64,000 nt of DNA from Elioraea thermophila (ex Habib et al. 2022). GTDB taxonomy: Bacteria; Pseudomonadota; Alphaproteobacteria; Acetobacterales; Acetobacteraceae. Of the stretch, positions 36,040 through 44,267 are shown piece after piece. Positions within the stretch are counted from its first letter, which is position 1, and the number at the start of each line of letters is the position of its first letter. Where the stretch lies: NCBI RefSeq assembly GCF_003336755.1, contig NZ_QMDI01000002.1, forward strand, positions 682,001 through 746,000, in the 5' to 3' direction. The notes beneath the pieces were generated by a model, which searched no databases, was not told where the DNA came from, and saw only the letters and a list, made by a program, of their open reading frames with translations. Both the position numbers and the translations under genes were made by a program.

Positions 36040-36579
36040 ATGCTTCGTCTGTTCGTCGGCCTCGCACTCCCCTACGAGCTCCGGCTTCGCCTTGCCGGGC
36101 TGATCGCGCACCGCTTCCCCGGCGCGAAATGGGTGCCGCCCGAGAACTACCACCTCACGCTGCGCTTCATCGGCGAGGTGGACAACGGCCGGGCGGATGA
36201 CATCGACGCCGGGCTCTCCGCCATCGCCGCGCGCGGCTTCGACCTCACCTTGAGCGGGGTCGGCACGTTCGAAACCCGCGGCAGGCCGCACGCGCTGTGG
36301 GTGGGGGTGGAGCGCAACGCCGCGCTCGAACACCTGCGCGCCAAGGTGGAGAGTGCCGTGGTGCGGGCGGGCTGCGAGCCGGAGCGGCGTCGCTTCGTCC
36401 CCCACGTCACCCTTGCCCGGCTCGACAACCCCGACCCGGTGCGGCTCGGCGAGTTCCTTCGCCTGCACGGGCTTTTCCGCGCCCAGCCGGTGCCGGTGGA
36501 GCGGTTCACGCTGTTCTCCTCGCACCTCGCGAAGGATCAGGCGCACTACACGGCCGAGGCCGACTACGCCCTCGCCTGA
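36040..36579 (+). CDS. thpR: RNA 2',3'-cyclic phosphodiesterase (2'-5' RNA ligase family)
   Basis: 179-residue protein with both HxT motifs of the 2H phosphoesterase superfamily: YHLTLRF (about 39-45) and FVPHVTLARL (about 122-131). The LFVGLALP start and the RGRPHALWVGV block are specific for ThpR/LigT. It lies 25 bp after tesA, with a GGAGGG site before the ATG. Only nine bases separate its stop from the convergent lipoprotein gene. Confidence 0.95.
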   Translation: MLRLFVGLALPYELRLRLAGLIAHRFPGAKWVPPENYHLTLRFIGEVDNGRADDIDAGLSAIAARGFDLTLSGVGTFETRGRPHALWVGVERNAALEHLRAKVESAVVRAGCEPERRRFVPHVTLARLDNPDPVRLGEFLRLHGLFRAQPVPVERFTLFSSHLAKDQAHYTAEADYALA

Positions 36580-36588
36580 GCGGGGTCG

Positions 36589-37077
36589 TCAGCTCCGGGG
36601 AAGCCCGGCCCGACCGCGCGAGAGCGAGCGGAGGCAGACCTCCTCCGGCACCCGCTCGAGCCCCACGCCCCGGGCGGCGGCGAGCACCACGCGTGCGTCC
36701 CCCTCGCCTTCGAGGAAGACATCGAGCAGGCAGGACGGGCCGCGATAGAGCCAGGCGCGTACCTCGCCCTCCTCCCGCACGAGGTCGGGCTCGCCGAGGA
36801 GGGCGCGCAGATCCGCCTCGCCGAGCCCTGCCAGATCCGAAGCGGAGCGCGGCGAACGGGCCAACACCGCGGGGCGATCGGCCCGCGGCGGGGGCGCGAC
36901 CGGGCGTGGCGCGACCGCGTGCGGCGGCAGGCCCTGACGCATCGCCTCGAGCGCGGCGCGCGCCGCGGTGATGTCGGCCAGCGCACGCTGCGCCGCCCTC
37001 TCCTCTTCCGCAGGTGCACCGGCGCAAGCGGCGGCAAGGGTGGCGACCAGCAAGCCGGCGGCCACCCGCGGTGCCAC
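36589..37077 (-). CDS. Hypothetical lipoprotein
   Basis: 162 residues. The N-terminus MAPRVAAGLLVATLAAACAG is a lipoprotein signal with lipobox AAAC (Cys18). A Pro/Arg-rich middle precedes a C-terminal block LRALLGEPDLVREEGEVRAWLYRGPSCLLDVFLEG, which resembles SmpA/BamE-like small domains seen in alphaproteobacterial lipoproteins. Function is unknown. It follows the bactofilin gene by 24 bp on the same strand, so they probably share a transcript. Confidence 0.75.
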   Translation of the reverse strand: MAPRVAAGLLVATLAAACAGAPAEEERAAQRALADITAARAALEAMRQGLPPHAVAPRPVAPPPRADRPAVLARSPRSASDLAGLGEADLRALLGEPDLVREEGEVRAWLYRGPSCLLDVFLEGEGDARVVLAAARGVGLERVPEEVCLRSLSRGRAGLPRS

Positions 37078-37101
37078 GGCGCGCAGCGAAGCGGAGCGGT
37101 T

Positions 37102-37668
37102 TCAGCCCCGCGCCAGCGCGGGCTCCGCCGGCGTCGTTGTCGACGCCGCGGCCTGGGCGGCCACCGACACCGGGCTGGCCGGCGACGACGGCATCGCGGC
37201 CTGTGCCAGGGTGGGAGAGGCGGCGGGAGCGCCGAGGGCCGGGATCATCTCGATCCGACCGCTGACCTGCGCCCCCTCCTCGACCATCAGCCGCGCGCAG
37301 CGGATGGTGCCGGTGACCCGGCCGGTGCCGCGGATGACGAGGCGCCCGGTCGCCGTCAGCGCGCCGTCGAAGGCGCCGGAGATGTCAGCCTCCTCGATCT
37401 CGGCCTCGCCGCGGAACACGCCGCTGTCGGCAATCACCAGTTCGAGCGCGTTGCGGATCGACACCTCGGCCGTGCCGTGGACCTCGAGCCGTTCGCAGTC
37501 GCTGATCGCGCCACCCGACAGCGCGATGCCGCGCCCGACCACCAGGGCCCGACGCTCGCTCGCCGGACGGGCGGGGGAAGGGGGCCGCGCGGCGGCCGCG
37601 GGGGTCGGCGCGAGCGGCGTCGGCTGCGGCGGAATGCCGGGGGTGGGGATGGTCGGCTTCAGGGCCAT
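37102..37668 (-). CDS. Bactofilin
   Basis: 188-residue polymer-forming cytoskeletal protein. A Pro-rich tail (about 1-40) precedes the right-handed beta-helix core (about 43-140), with LVVGRGIALSGGAISDCERLEVHGTAE, ISGAFDGALTATGRLVIRGTGRVTGTIRCARLMVEEGAQVSGRI. A second Ala/Pro-rich tail follows. This matches bactofilins that scaffold envelope assembly. A ribosome site AAGGAGA lies upstream of the ATG. Confidence 0.93.
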   Translation of the reverse strand: MALKPTIPTPGIPPQPTPLAPTPAAAARPPSPARPASERRALVVGRGIALSGGAISDCERLEVHGTAEVSIRNALELVIADSGVFRGEAEIEEADISGAFDGALTATGRLVIRGTGRVTGTIRCARLMVEEGAQVSGRIEMIPALGAPAASPTLAQAAMPSSPASPVSVAAQAAASTTTPAEPALARG

Positions 37669-37889
37669 GCCGCTCTCCTTGCGGGTCGGGGTCGGACGGG
37701 CGATGGGCTCGGCCGCCAGCGTCGTTCGCTCAGGCGGCGTTGCTTCGCGGCCACTCGGGCTGCCATCGCTTCGGGGGCGCTTGAACAGGGCCAGGGGACA
37801 CCTCGCGGTCGCTGGAGTGGCTGGATCGAATGGCGACTCCGTCGCTGGCCGGGATCATACCGCCGCATCGATCGGCAGCAATGCGGCCG

Positions 37890-37964
37890 TGGTGGGCGCG
37901 AGAGGGATCGAACCTCTGACCCCCACCGTGTCAAGGTGGTGCTCTCCCGCTGAGCTACGCGCCC
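37890..37964 (-). tRNA. tRNA-Val(GAC)
   Basis: On the minus strand a full cloverleaf is present: acceptor stem GGGCGCG/CGCGCCC, D-arm GCTC/GAGC, anticodon stem CCACC/GGTGG with loop TTGACAC (anticodon GAC, valine), T-arm AGAGG/CCTCT with TTCGATC loop, discriminator A at 37893. The CCA end is encoded (37890-37892). The mature part without CCA is 72 nt. A 7-bp hairpin at 37862-37887 just downstream may act as a weak terminator. Confidence 0.97.
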
Positions 37965-38062
37965 GCCCTTTTCGGTCTGTACCGGCGGTGCGGCGGCAAC
38001 GCAAGCATCCGCCGGCCCGGCGGAGCGCGGCCGGGTGACATCGCGGCCCGGGCGATGCTTTC

Positions 38063-38986
38063 ATGGCTGCGATGGACACGCTGCCGCCCAGGCATGGCTC
38101 CGCGACGCGTCCGGACGCCCGTCCTGGCGTCCCGCCGTGGTCTGAGCCCGTCGTCGTGCGTCGGCCGGCGGTGCAGACCGCCCCCCTCGTCTTCTCCTCC
38201 CCACATTCGGGCCGCGACTACCCGCCGGCCTTCCTCAACGACTCGCGTCTCGACATGGCGACCTTGCGCCGAAGCGAGGACAGTTTCGTCGAGGAGCTGT
38301 TCGGCTCTGCTCCCGACCGCGGCTGCCCGCTGATCCACGCCACCTTTCCGCGGACCTGGTGCGACGTGAACCGCGAGCCTTGGGAGCTCGATCCGGCGAT
38401 GTTCGCCGACCCGCTTCCGGCCTATGTCAACGCAGCAAGCCCCCGGGTGGGCGCAGGCCTCGGCACTATTGCGCGGGTGGTGTCCACCGGGGAGGCGATC
38501 TACCGCCGCAAACTCACCTTCGAAGAGGCGGAGGCGCGCATCGCCACCTGCTGGCGCCCCTACCATCAGGCGCTCGCCGCGCTGATCACGGAGACGCTGC
38601 ACCGCTTCGGCTGCTGCCTGCTGATCGACTGCCACTCGATGCCGTCTCTCGCCACCCTGCCGGCGCGGGAGCGGCCGCCCGACATCGTGCTCGGCGATGC
38701 GCATGGCACGTCGTGCGCGGCGATCGCGACCCGCCGGGTGGAGGAGGCGCTGAGCCGGCGCGGGCTTCGCGTGCGGCGCAACGAGCCCTACGCCGGCGGC
38801 TACGTCACCCGCCACTACGGGCGGCCGCGGGAGGGCGTGCATGCGCTGCAGATCGAGATCGCGCGCAACCTCTACATGGACGAGGGGCGAATCGAGCCCG
38901 CGGCCGGCTTTGCGAGGATGAAGGCGCTGCTGGGGCAGGTGATCGGCGAACTCGCCGCCGCCGACTGGTCCTCCCTCAAACCCTGA
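38063..38986 (+). CDS. N-formylglutamate amidohydrolase family protein
   Basis: 307 residues. The family blocks are PLVFSSPHSGRDYPP (about 41-55), FPRTWCDVNREPWELDP, LLIDCHSMPS, DIVLGDAHGTSCA, EPYAGGYVTRHYGRP and HALQIEIARNLYMDE, with the Zn-ligand His/Glu/Asp in them. The family hydrolyses N-formyl-L-glutamate to glutamate and formate (histidine degradation) or related amides. No hut gene is nearby, so the physiological substrate is open. A downstream MmgR-like sRNA on the other strand is a neighbourhood seen in other alphaproteobacteria. Confidence 0.92.
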   Translation: MAAMDTLPPRHGSATRPDARPGVPPWSEPVVVRRPAVQTAPLVFSSPHSGRDYPPAFLNDSRLDMATLRRSEDSFVEELFGSAPDRGCPLIHATFPRTWCDVNREPWELDPAMFADPLPAYVNAASPRVGAGLGTIARVVSTGEAIYRRKLTFEEAEARIATCWRPYHQALAALITETLHRFGCCLLIDCHSMPSLATLPARERPPDIVLGDAHGTSCAAIATRRVEEALSRRGLRVRRNEPYAGGYVTRHYGRPREGVHALQIEIARNLYMDEGRIEPAAGFARMKALLGQVIGELAAADWSSLKP

Positions 38987-39076
38987 GCGGGGCGGCCGGG
39001 ACGAACCGCCGGCAACCGCGAGTTGCGCAATCGGCGGCGTGATGGGGCTCAGAAATCTGTCGCAAGCCCCTGGCGC

Positions 39077-39106
39077 AAAAAAAGGGCCGCCCTTCGCAGG
39101 GCGGCC
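39077..39106 (-). terminator. Rho-independent terminator of the MmgR-like sRNA
   Basis: Nine-bp perfect stem GGCCGCCCT / AGGGCGGCC (39085-39093 with 39098-39106) and loop of four bases. On the minus strand it is followed by seven T (39077-39083). That orientation cannot serve the plus-strand formylglutamate gene, so it belongs to a minus-strand RNA. Confidence 0.85.
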
Positions 39107-39168
39107 GAGTTTAGGGAGGAAACGTCCAAGAAAGGCAGACAGCATGGCCGAAACGACGATGCTGCAGT
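39077..39168 (-). ncRNA. mmgR: MmgR/suhB (alpha-r8) family small RNA
   Basis: A transcript of about 92 nt is bounded by a sigma-70-like promoter and a strong terminator on the minus strand, in a 350-bp region with no gene. It contains the 10-nt motif UUUCCUCCCU just before the terminator stem (plus-strand AGGGAGGAAA). From memory, this motif is the ultraconserved single-stranded core of the MmgR (alpha-r8) sRNAs, which in Sinorhizobium limits polyhydroxybutyrate storage. The motif is complementary to ribosome binding sites. The neighbouring formylglutamate amidohydrolase gene also fits the known synteny. The 5' end is estimated from the promoter. Confidence 0.8.
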
Positions 39169-39173
39169 GCGAA

Positions 39174-39201
39174 AGATAAGCAGGGCGCGGATCCGAGACA
39201 A
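39174..39201 (-). promoter_or_regulatory. Promoter of the MmgR-like sRNA
   Basis: On the minus strand TTGTCT (39201-39196) and TTATCT (39179-39174) are spaced by 16 bp. This would start transcription near 39167, at the 5' end inferred for the sRNA. Confidence 0.6.
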
Positions 39202-39283
39202 GGGGTTTTTTGCGCCGCAGCATGCGCGCGGGTCCTTTTCGCCGCACGCATGATCACGTCCGCGCGATGGTTCAGGGATCCGC

Positions 39284-39299
39284 TGGCACGCGGCTTGCG
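39284..39299 (+). promoter_or_regulatory. Sigma-54-type -24/-12 promoter of the lytic transglycosylase gene
   Basis: TGGCACG then four bases then TTGCG gives invariant GG and GC exactly 10 bp apart, matching the TGGCAC-N5-TTGC consensus. Transcription would begin near 39311, about 26 bases before the ATG at 39337. The only other nearby promoter (for the sRNA) points the other way. Confidence 0.6.
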
Positions 39300-39336
39300 A
39301 GTGGCAAGCGGCATTTCGACAACCGGATCACCCCCC

Positions 39337-40164
39337 ATGCCGCGCCCTCATCTCCTCGCCGCCCTCGCCGTTTCGCTGCTGACGGTCTGCCCCACCGGCG
39401 AACCCGCCGCGCGGCCGACCGCGGCGACGGCCCCATCCACCATCTCGCCGGCCGACCTCTGCCGGCCGGCGATCGCCGCTGCCGAACGCACGCATGGCAT
39501 CCCGCACGCACTCCTGCTCGCCATCGGGCGGGTGGAAAGCGGGCGGCGGGATCCCGAAACCGGCCGCTTCGGTCCCTGGCCCTGGACCATCAATGCCGAG
39601 GGAACGGGGCAGTTCTTCCCCACCAAGGAGGCAGCGATTGCCGCCGTGCGCGCCCTGCAGGCACGCGGCGTGCGCTCGATCGACGTCGGGTGCATGCAGG
39701 TGAACCTGCATCACCACCCCGACGCCTTCGCCTCGCTCGAAGAGGCCTTCGACCCGGCGCGCAACGCCGACTACGCCGCCCGCTTCCTGGTCGATTTGCA
39801 GGCGCGGGCAAACTCCTGGACGCAGGCCGCGGCACACTACCACTCGCAGACGCCAGAGCTCGCCGAGGCCTACAAGCGCCGTGTGCTTGCGGCCTGGCCG
39901 GAGGAAACGCGGCACGCGGCGGAGGCGCATCGGCAGGCGCAGGCGGCGGCCTGGGCGGCGCGAACGGCGGGCGGTGCCGGGCGGATCATCCACCTTGCCG
40001 CTCCTGCCCTCCGACCCGCTCCGCTCGAGGCGGCGCCGGAGGCGAACTTGCGCGGTCGTGATCTCGACTCCTACCGCGCCGCGCCGATCGCGGCCGTGCG
40101 GCCGATCGCCTTGCTCGCCCAAGTCTCCGCCGCCCGCCCGGCGCCGACCCGTCCGTCCCGCTGA
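39337..40164 (+). CDS. Lytic transglycosylase (SLT domain), exported
   Basis: 275 residues: signal peptide (about 1-25) and an SLT-type domain (about 35-165). The catalytic glutamate is in LLLAIGRVESGRRD (about 65), followed by PWTINAEGTGQFF, VGCMQVNLHHHP and ANSWTQAAAHYHSQTPELAEAYKRRV, as in transglycosylase family 1 enzymes of the flagellar/VirB1-like group. The C-terminal 110 residues are Ala/Arg/Pro-rich and of unknown role. A sigma-54-type promoter lies upstream. Together with the chemotaxis operon in this window, this hints at a flagellum-linked murein hydrolase; this link is inferred. Confidence 0.85.
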   Translation: MPRPHLLAALAVSLLTVCPTGEPAARPTAATAPSTISPADLCRPAIAAAERTHGIPHALLLAIGRVESGRRDPETGRFGPWPWTINAEGTGQFFPTKEAAIAAVRALQARGVRSIDVGCMQVNLHHHPDAFASLEEAFDPARNADYAARFLVDLQARANSWTQAAAHYHSQTPELAEAYKRRVLAAWPEETRHAAEAHRQAQAAAWAARTAGGAGRIIHLAAPALRPAPLEAAPEANLRGRDLDSYRAAPIAAVRPIALLAQVSAARPAPTRPSR

Positions 40165-40272
40165 TGCGCCGTCGCAGTTGCAGGGCACCATCGCGATCCG
40201 GCACATTCCCGAACTGGATGCGAGCCATGCGCTCGTGTCATGAATTCGTCGACCGACCGGGAAAGGATAAGG

Positions 40273-40422
40273 ATGATGCCTATGCGCCTGATCGCCGCTG
40301 CCTTGCTGTTCGCCGCCCTCTCGCTACCGGCCTTCGCCTGCCCCTCCGACGAGCGGGTGGCCGAGGAGCCGCCGCCGCCGGTGGTGACCTCCGCCCTGCC
40401 GGCGACCGCCGTCGCCGGCTGA
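40273..40422 (+). CDS. Small exported peptide
   Basis: 49 residues: a signal peptide (MRLIAAALLFAALSLPAFA) and a short mature part of about 27 residues starting CPSDERVAEEPPPP. It may be a lipoprotein-like or free peptide; the cysteine follows an AFA site rather than a clear lipobox. Three in-frame ATGs (40273, 40276, 40282) are possible, with AAGGATAAGG upstream. It ends seven bases before the convergent E1-like gene. I do not recognise a family. Confidence 0.5.
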   Translation: MMPMRLIAAALLFAALSLPAFACPSDERVAEEPPPPVVTSALPATAVAG

Positions 40423-40429
40423 GGCCGCA

Positions 40430-42832
40430 TCACCCGCGCCGGCCGCCGCGCAGCCGGGCGACGAGCCCCGCCGCGGCGGCCGACACCATCGCCTCGCTGT
40501 CTAGGCCATACAGGGCATAGAGGGAGGGGATATCGCCGGCTTGACCGAAGCGGTCGACGCCGAGCGGCTCCACCCTCTGCCCGCGCACCGACCCGAGCCA
40601 AGCCAGCGTGGCCGGGTGCCCGTCCAGCACCGTCACGAGAACCGCCTCCGGCGAGATCGGCGCCAACAGGGTTTCGATCCAGGCCGTCGCCGGCGCGCCG
40701 TCGCGCCGCGCACGGCAGGCCGCGAGCCAGTCCCGGTGCAGCCTGTCGGGACTGGTGATCGTCAGCAACCCCGCGCCAGGGACATCCTCCCGGATCGTGT
40801 CGAACGCGGCGCGCGCCTCCGGCGCGACCGGACCCTGCGTGACGAGCGCCAGCGCCGCCCCCGGCTCGGGCGGCACGAGCCAATACCCGCCGCGGATCAC
40901 CGCCTCGGGGTCAAGGAGGCGCGCAGGCTGCTCGATCGCCCGCGTCGAAAGCCGGAGCCACACGGATGAGCCGTCCGGCTCCTGCAGCTGACGGAACGCC
41001 CAGGCCAGGATGGCCGCGAGCTCGTCGACATACGCAGGCTCGTAGAAGGCGAGGCGGTCCTGCCCGATGCCGATCAGCGGCGTGTAGACGGACTGGTGCT
41101 GACCGCCCTCGGGTGCGAGCGTGATGCCCGAGGGCGTGGAGACCAGGATGAAGCGCGCATCCTGGTAGCAGCCGTACATCAGCGCATCGAGCCCGCGCCC
41201 GACGAAGGTGTCGTAGACGGTGCCGAGCGGGATCAGCCGCACGCCGAACAGGTCGTGCGCAAGGCCCGCCGCCGCGAGCAGCAGGAACAGGTTCTGTTCG
41301 GCGATGCCGAGTTCGATGTGCTGCCCCTCGGGCGTCATCACCCATTTCTGCGGCGAGACGACCTTGGCGTCGCGAAAGACGTCGTTGCGCCGCGTGCGCG
41401 AGAACACGCCGCGGCGGTTTACCCACGGCCCAAGGGAGGTGGAGACCGTCACGTCCGGGCTCATGGTGACGAGGCGTGCGGCGAGCGGGGCAAGATCGCC
41501 CACGCCGCGACCGATCTCGGACAGGATTTGGCCGAACCCCTCCTGGGTGGAGATCTTCCGGCCCGGCGCAAGCGGCGGGATGGGCAGGGCGGAGGGGATC
41601 GGCACCGGGTCGGCGACGAGACGGCGGCTTTGCCGGTGCTGCGCGAAGGGCGCGCTGGCGACCAGGGCGCGCGCCTCCGCCTCCAGGGCGCCGAGCCCCG
41701 CGAAGGGCTCCCACTCCTCGCCCGGCGCGATGCCCATCGCGGCGCGGAACGCCTCCATCTGCTCCTTCGTCATCAGCCCGGCATGGTTGTCCTTGTGCCC
41801 GGCGAAGGGCAGGCCCATGCCCTTGATGGTGTAGGCGATGAAGGCGGTGGGCTGGCGCGAGGTCGCCGCCCGGCGCAACGTGTCGACGACGAGGCCCATG
41901 TCGTGGCCGCCGAGATTGGTCATCAGCCGCGCGAGATCGCCGTCGCTGAGGGGATCGATGATCGCGCGCACCCGACGATCGCGCCCGAGATCGGCGATCA
42001 GCGCCTCGCGCCAGGCGGCACCCCCCTGGAAGGTGAGCGCGGCGTAGGTGGAGTTCGGACAGTCGTCGATCCACTGCTTCAGCGCCGCCCCGCCGGGCCG
42101 GGCAAAGGCGGCCTCGAGCAGGCGGCCGTACTTCAGCGTCACCACCTCCCACCGCATGTCGCGGAACAGGCCCTCGATGCGGTGGAACAGCCGGTCGGGC
42201 ACGATCGAATCGAGGCTCTGGCGGTTGTAGTCGATCACCCACCACACGCCCTCGACCTCGTGCTTCCAGCCCTCGAGGAGCGCCTCGTAGATGTTGCCCT
42301 CGTCGAGCTCGGCGTCGCCAACGACCGCCACCATGCGGCCCCATGGCGCGTCCTCCGGCACGAGACGCTTGAGGCGGACATAGTCGCGCACGAGCGCGGC
42401 GAAGGTGGTGATCGCCACCCCGAGCCCGACCGAGCCCGTCGAGAAGTCGACGTCGTCGCCGTCTTTCACCCGCGACGGATAGGGCTGGATGCCGCCCAAG
42501 GCACGGAACCGTTCGAGCTTGTCGCGGCTCACCCGCCCCATCAGGTACTGGATGGCGTGGAACACCGGGGCGGCGTGCGGCTTCACCGCCACCCGATCCT
42601 CGGGGCGGAGAATGTCGAAATAGAGCGCCGTCATCAGGGTGGCGACCGAGGCGCAGGAGGCCTGGTGGCCGCCGACCTTCAGCCCGTCGCGATTTGGGCG
42701 GACGTGGTTGGCGTGATGAATGATCCAGGCGGCGAGCCAGAGCACGCGCTTCTCCAGCGCCTCCAGCACGGCGAGCCGGCGGGGGTCGATCCCGCCCGCG
42801 GCGACCGTCTCCCGTGCCAGCCCGTCCGCCAT
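40430..42832 (-). CDS. AceE-like thiamine-diphosphate E1 / transketolase-family protein
   Basis: 800 residues in the homodimeric pyruvate dehydrogenase E1 (AceE) arrangement. The ThDP motif is VVGDAELDEGNIYEALLEGWKHEVEGVWWVIDYNRQSLD; the N-terminus RVLWLAAWIIHHANHVRPNRDGLKVGGHQASCAS and the second-half LGIAEQNLFLLLAAAGL are AceE/transketolase features. It is shorter than AceE (about 890) and no lipoyl E2 or E3 gene is nearby. It lies 16 bp after malonyl-CoA decarboxylase and follows nnrD. A 2-oxoacid substrate is likely, but the partner and product are unknown; databases often label such proteins transketolase. Confidence 0.85.
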   Translation of the reverse strand: MADGLARETVAAGGIDPRRLAVLEALEKRVLWLAAWIIHHANHVRPNRDGLKVGGHQASCASVATLMTALYFDILRPEDRVAVKPHAAPVFHAIQYLMGRVSRDKLERFRALGGIQPYPSRVKDGDDVDFSTGSVGLGVAITTFAALVRDYVRLKRLVPEDAPWGRMVAVVGDAELDEGNIYEALLEGWKHEVEGVWWVIDYNRQSLDSIVPDRLFHRIEGLFRDMRWEVVTLKYGRLLEAAFARPGGAALKQWIDDCPNSTYAALTFQGGAAWREALIADLGRDRRVRAIIDPLSDGDLARLMTNLGGHDMGLVVDTLRRAATSRQPTAFIAYTIKGMGLPFAGHKDNHAGLMTKEQMEAFRAAMGIAPGEEWEPFAGLGALEAEARALVASAPFAQHRQSRRLVADPVPIPSALPIPPLAPGRKISTQEGFGQILSEIGRGVGDLAPLAARLVTMSPDVTVSTSLGPWVNRRGVFSRTRRNDVFRDAKVVSPQKWVMTPEGQHIELGIAEQNLFLLLAAAGLAHDLFGVRLIPLGTVYDTFVGRGLDALMYGCYQDARFILVSTPSGITLAPEGGQHQSVYTPLIGIGQDRLAFYEPAYVDELAAILAWAFRQLQEPDGSSVWLRLSTRAIEQPARLLDPEAVIRGGYWLVPPEPGAALALVTQGPVAPEARAAFDTIREDVPGAGLLTITSPDRLHRDWLAACRARRDGAPATAWIETLLAPISPEAVLVTVLDGHPATLAWLGSVRGQRVEPLGVDRFGQAGDIPSLYALYGLDSEAMVSAAAAGLVARLRGGRRG

Positions 42833-42848
42833 CCCCTTCCCCCTCGCC

Positions 42849-44240
42849 TCAGCCGCGGGCGAGACGCTTCAGGGCGGAGGACGCCGCGCGCTTGCCCTCG
42901 CCCGCGTAGAGCTCATGATTCGCCTCGATCGTGTCGCGATCGTACAGGTAGTTCACCATCAGCCCGAGACTCTCGCGCAGCCCCTTGTCGGACGCGTCGG
43001 CGAGCCAGTTCAGCCGTTCCGCTCGCGCACCGTTACTGAGGTGGAAGTGCGCCACCGGATCGCGCGCCTTGCCGCGCCGGTCGCTCTCGGTCAGCAGGTA
43101 GCGCGCGCAGAGGCGGAGTAGCGGCGCCTTCGCCGCCTCGACCAGAGCGGGCTCGCGATGCCACTGGCGGCGGGACAGGAGGCGCGCGAGCGGGCTCACC
43201 TGCTCCGCCCCCTCCTCCTCGGCCTCCGCCAGCGCCTCGGCGAGCGCCGCACTCTCCTCCGGCGAGAGCAGCTCGTCGCCCGCCGCGAGCCGCTCCTCGA
43301 GCCAGCGCCGGAAGCCGGGGATCGGCGAGAGGGTGGCGAAGGTCTTCAGGTTGGGCAGGTCGCGCGAGAGGCGATCGACCACCTGCTTGATCAGGAAGTT
43401 GCCGAAACTGATGCCGGAAAGACCGCGCTGGCAGTTCGAGATCGAGTAGAAGATCGCGGTATCGGCCCCTGCCGGATCGATCACGGGGGCCTTCTCGTCG
43501 AGAAGTGCCCGCACGTTGTCGGCGAGCCCCCGCACCAGCGCCACCTCGACGAAGATGAGCGGCTCGCCCGCCATCGCGGGGTGGAAGAAGGCGTAGCAGC
43601 GGCGGTCGGCATCGAGCCGGTTCTTCAGGTCGCGCCAGCCGCGGATCTCGTGCACTGCCTCGTAGCCGACGAGCTTCTCGAGCAGGGCGGCGGGGCTGTT
43701 CCAGTCGATGCGGCGCAACTCGAGGAAGCCGACATCGAACCAAGCGGCGAGAAGCCCCCGCAGATCCTCGTCGAGGGCGGCGAGCAGCGGGTCGTCCTTG
43801 GCGCGTGCCATCAGGTCGGCGCGCAGGTCGACCAGGAACTTCACCCCCTCAGGGATGGAGGTGAACTGGGTGAGGAGGCGGACGCGCGGCGCGGCGGCGG
43901 CGCGGCGCAGCTGGGCGAGTGCCATGGCCCTCTCGCCGGAATCGGTCGCGGCGGCGAAGGCCGCGCAGGCCGCCTGCACGGCGGCCGGGTCGGCGTCGAA
44001 GCCGGCAAGCGTGCGCAGGAAGGCGGTGCGCCCGTCGGCATCCGCCTTGCGATAGGCCTGCGCGAGCTGGGCCGAGCGGCCGCGGGCCGAGACCTCGCCG
44101 CCCTTCGCCTCGAGGCAGGCGCGCATCTGGGCGGCGATGTCCGCCTCATCCTCCGCCCCGCCGGCAACCGCTGCCCAGGCGCCGAGGAGACGCTTCAGCG
44201 CCCGATCGAACAGGCCCTCCTGAACGGTGGCGGCTTCCAT
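42849..44240 (-). CDS. Malonyl-CoA decarboxylase
   Basis: 463-residue enzyme that converts malonyl-CoA to acetyl-CoA and CO2. The helical N-domain is followed by the acetyltransferase-like catalytic domain. Catalytic Ser305 is in FATLSPIPGF, and His400 is in VAHFHLSNGA. YSISNCQRGLSGISFGNFLIKQVV is highly typical. It lies 27 bp after nnrD and 16 bp before the E1-like gene, so it forms the middle of a three-gene operon. Confidence 0.96.
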   Translation of the reverse strand: MEAATVQEGLFDRALKRLLGAWAAVAGGAEDEADIAAQMRACLEAKGGEVSARGRSAQLAQAYRKADADGRTAFLRTLAGFDADPAAVQAACAAFAAATDSGERAMALAQLRRAAAAPRVRLLTQFTSIPEGVKFLVDLRADLMARAKDDPLLAALDEDLRGLLAAWFDVGFLELRRIDWNSPAALLEKLVGYEAVHEIRGWRDLKNRLDADRRCYAFFHPAMAGEPLIFVEVALVRGLADNVRALLDEKAPVIDPAGADTAIFYSISNCQRGLSGISFGNFLIKQVVDRLSRDLPNLKTFATLSPIPGFRRWLEERLAAGDELLSPEESAALAEALAEAEEEGAEQVSPLARLLSRRQWHREPALVEAAKAPLLRLCARYLLTESDRRGKARDPVAHFHLSNGARAERLNWLADASDKGLRESLGLMVNYLYDRDTIEANHELYAGEGKRAASSALKRLARG

Positions 44241-44267
44241 CGCGGTCTCCCTTGGCCGCTCGGGTCG

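Noticed and set aside
39144-39179. An 11-codon reading frame (starting ATGGCCGAAACG) on the plus strand
   Set aside because: It lies inside the antisense of the MmgR-like sRNA and is too short. The GGGAGGAAAC before it is the complement of the sRNA core and not a ribosome site.
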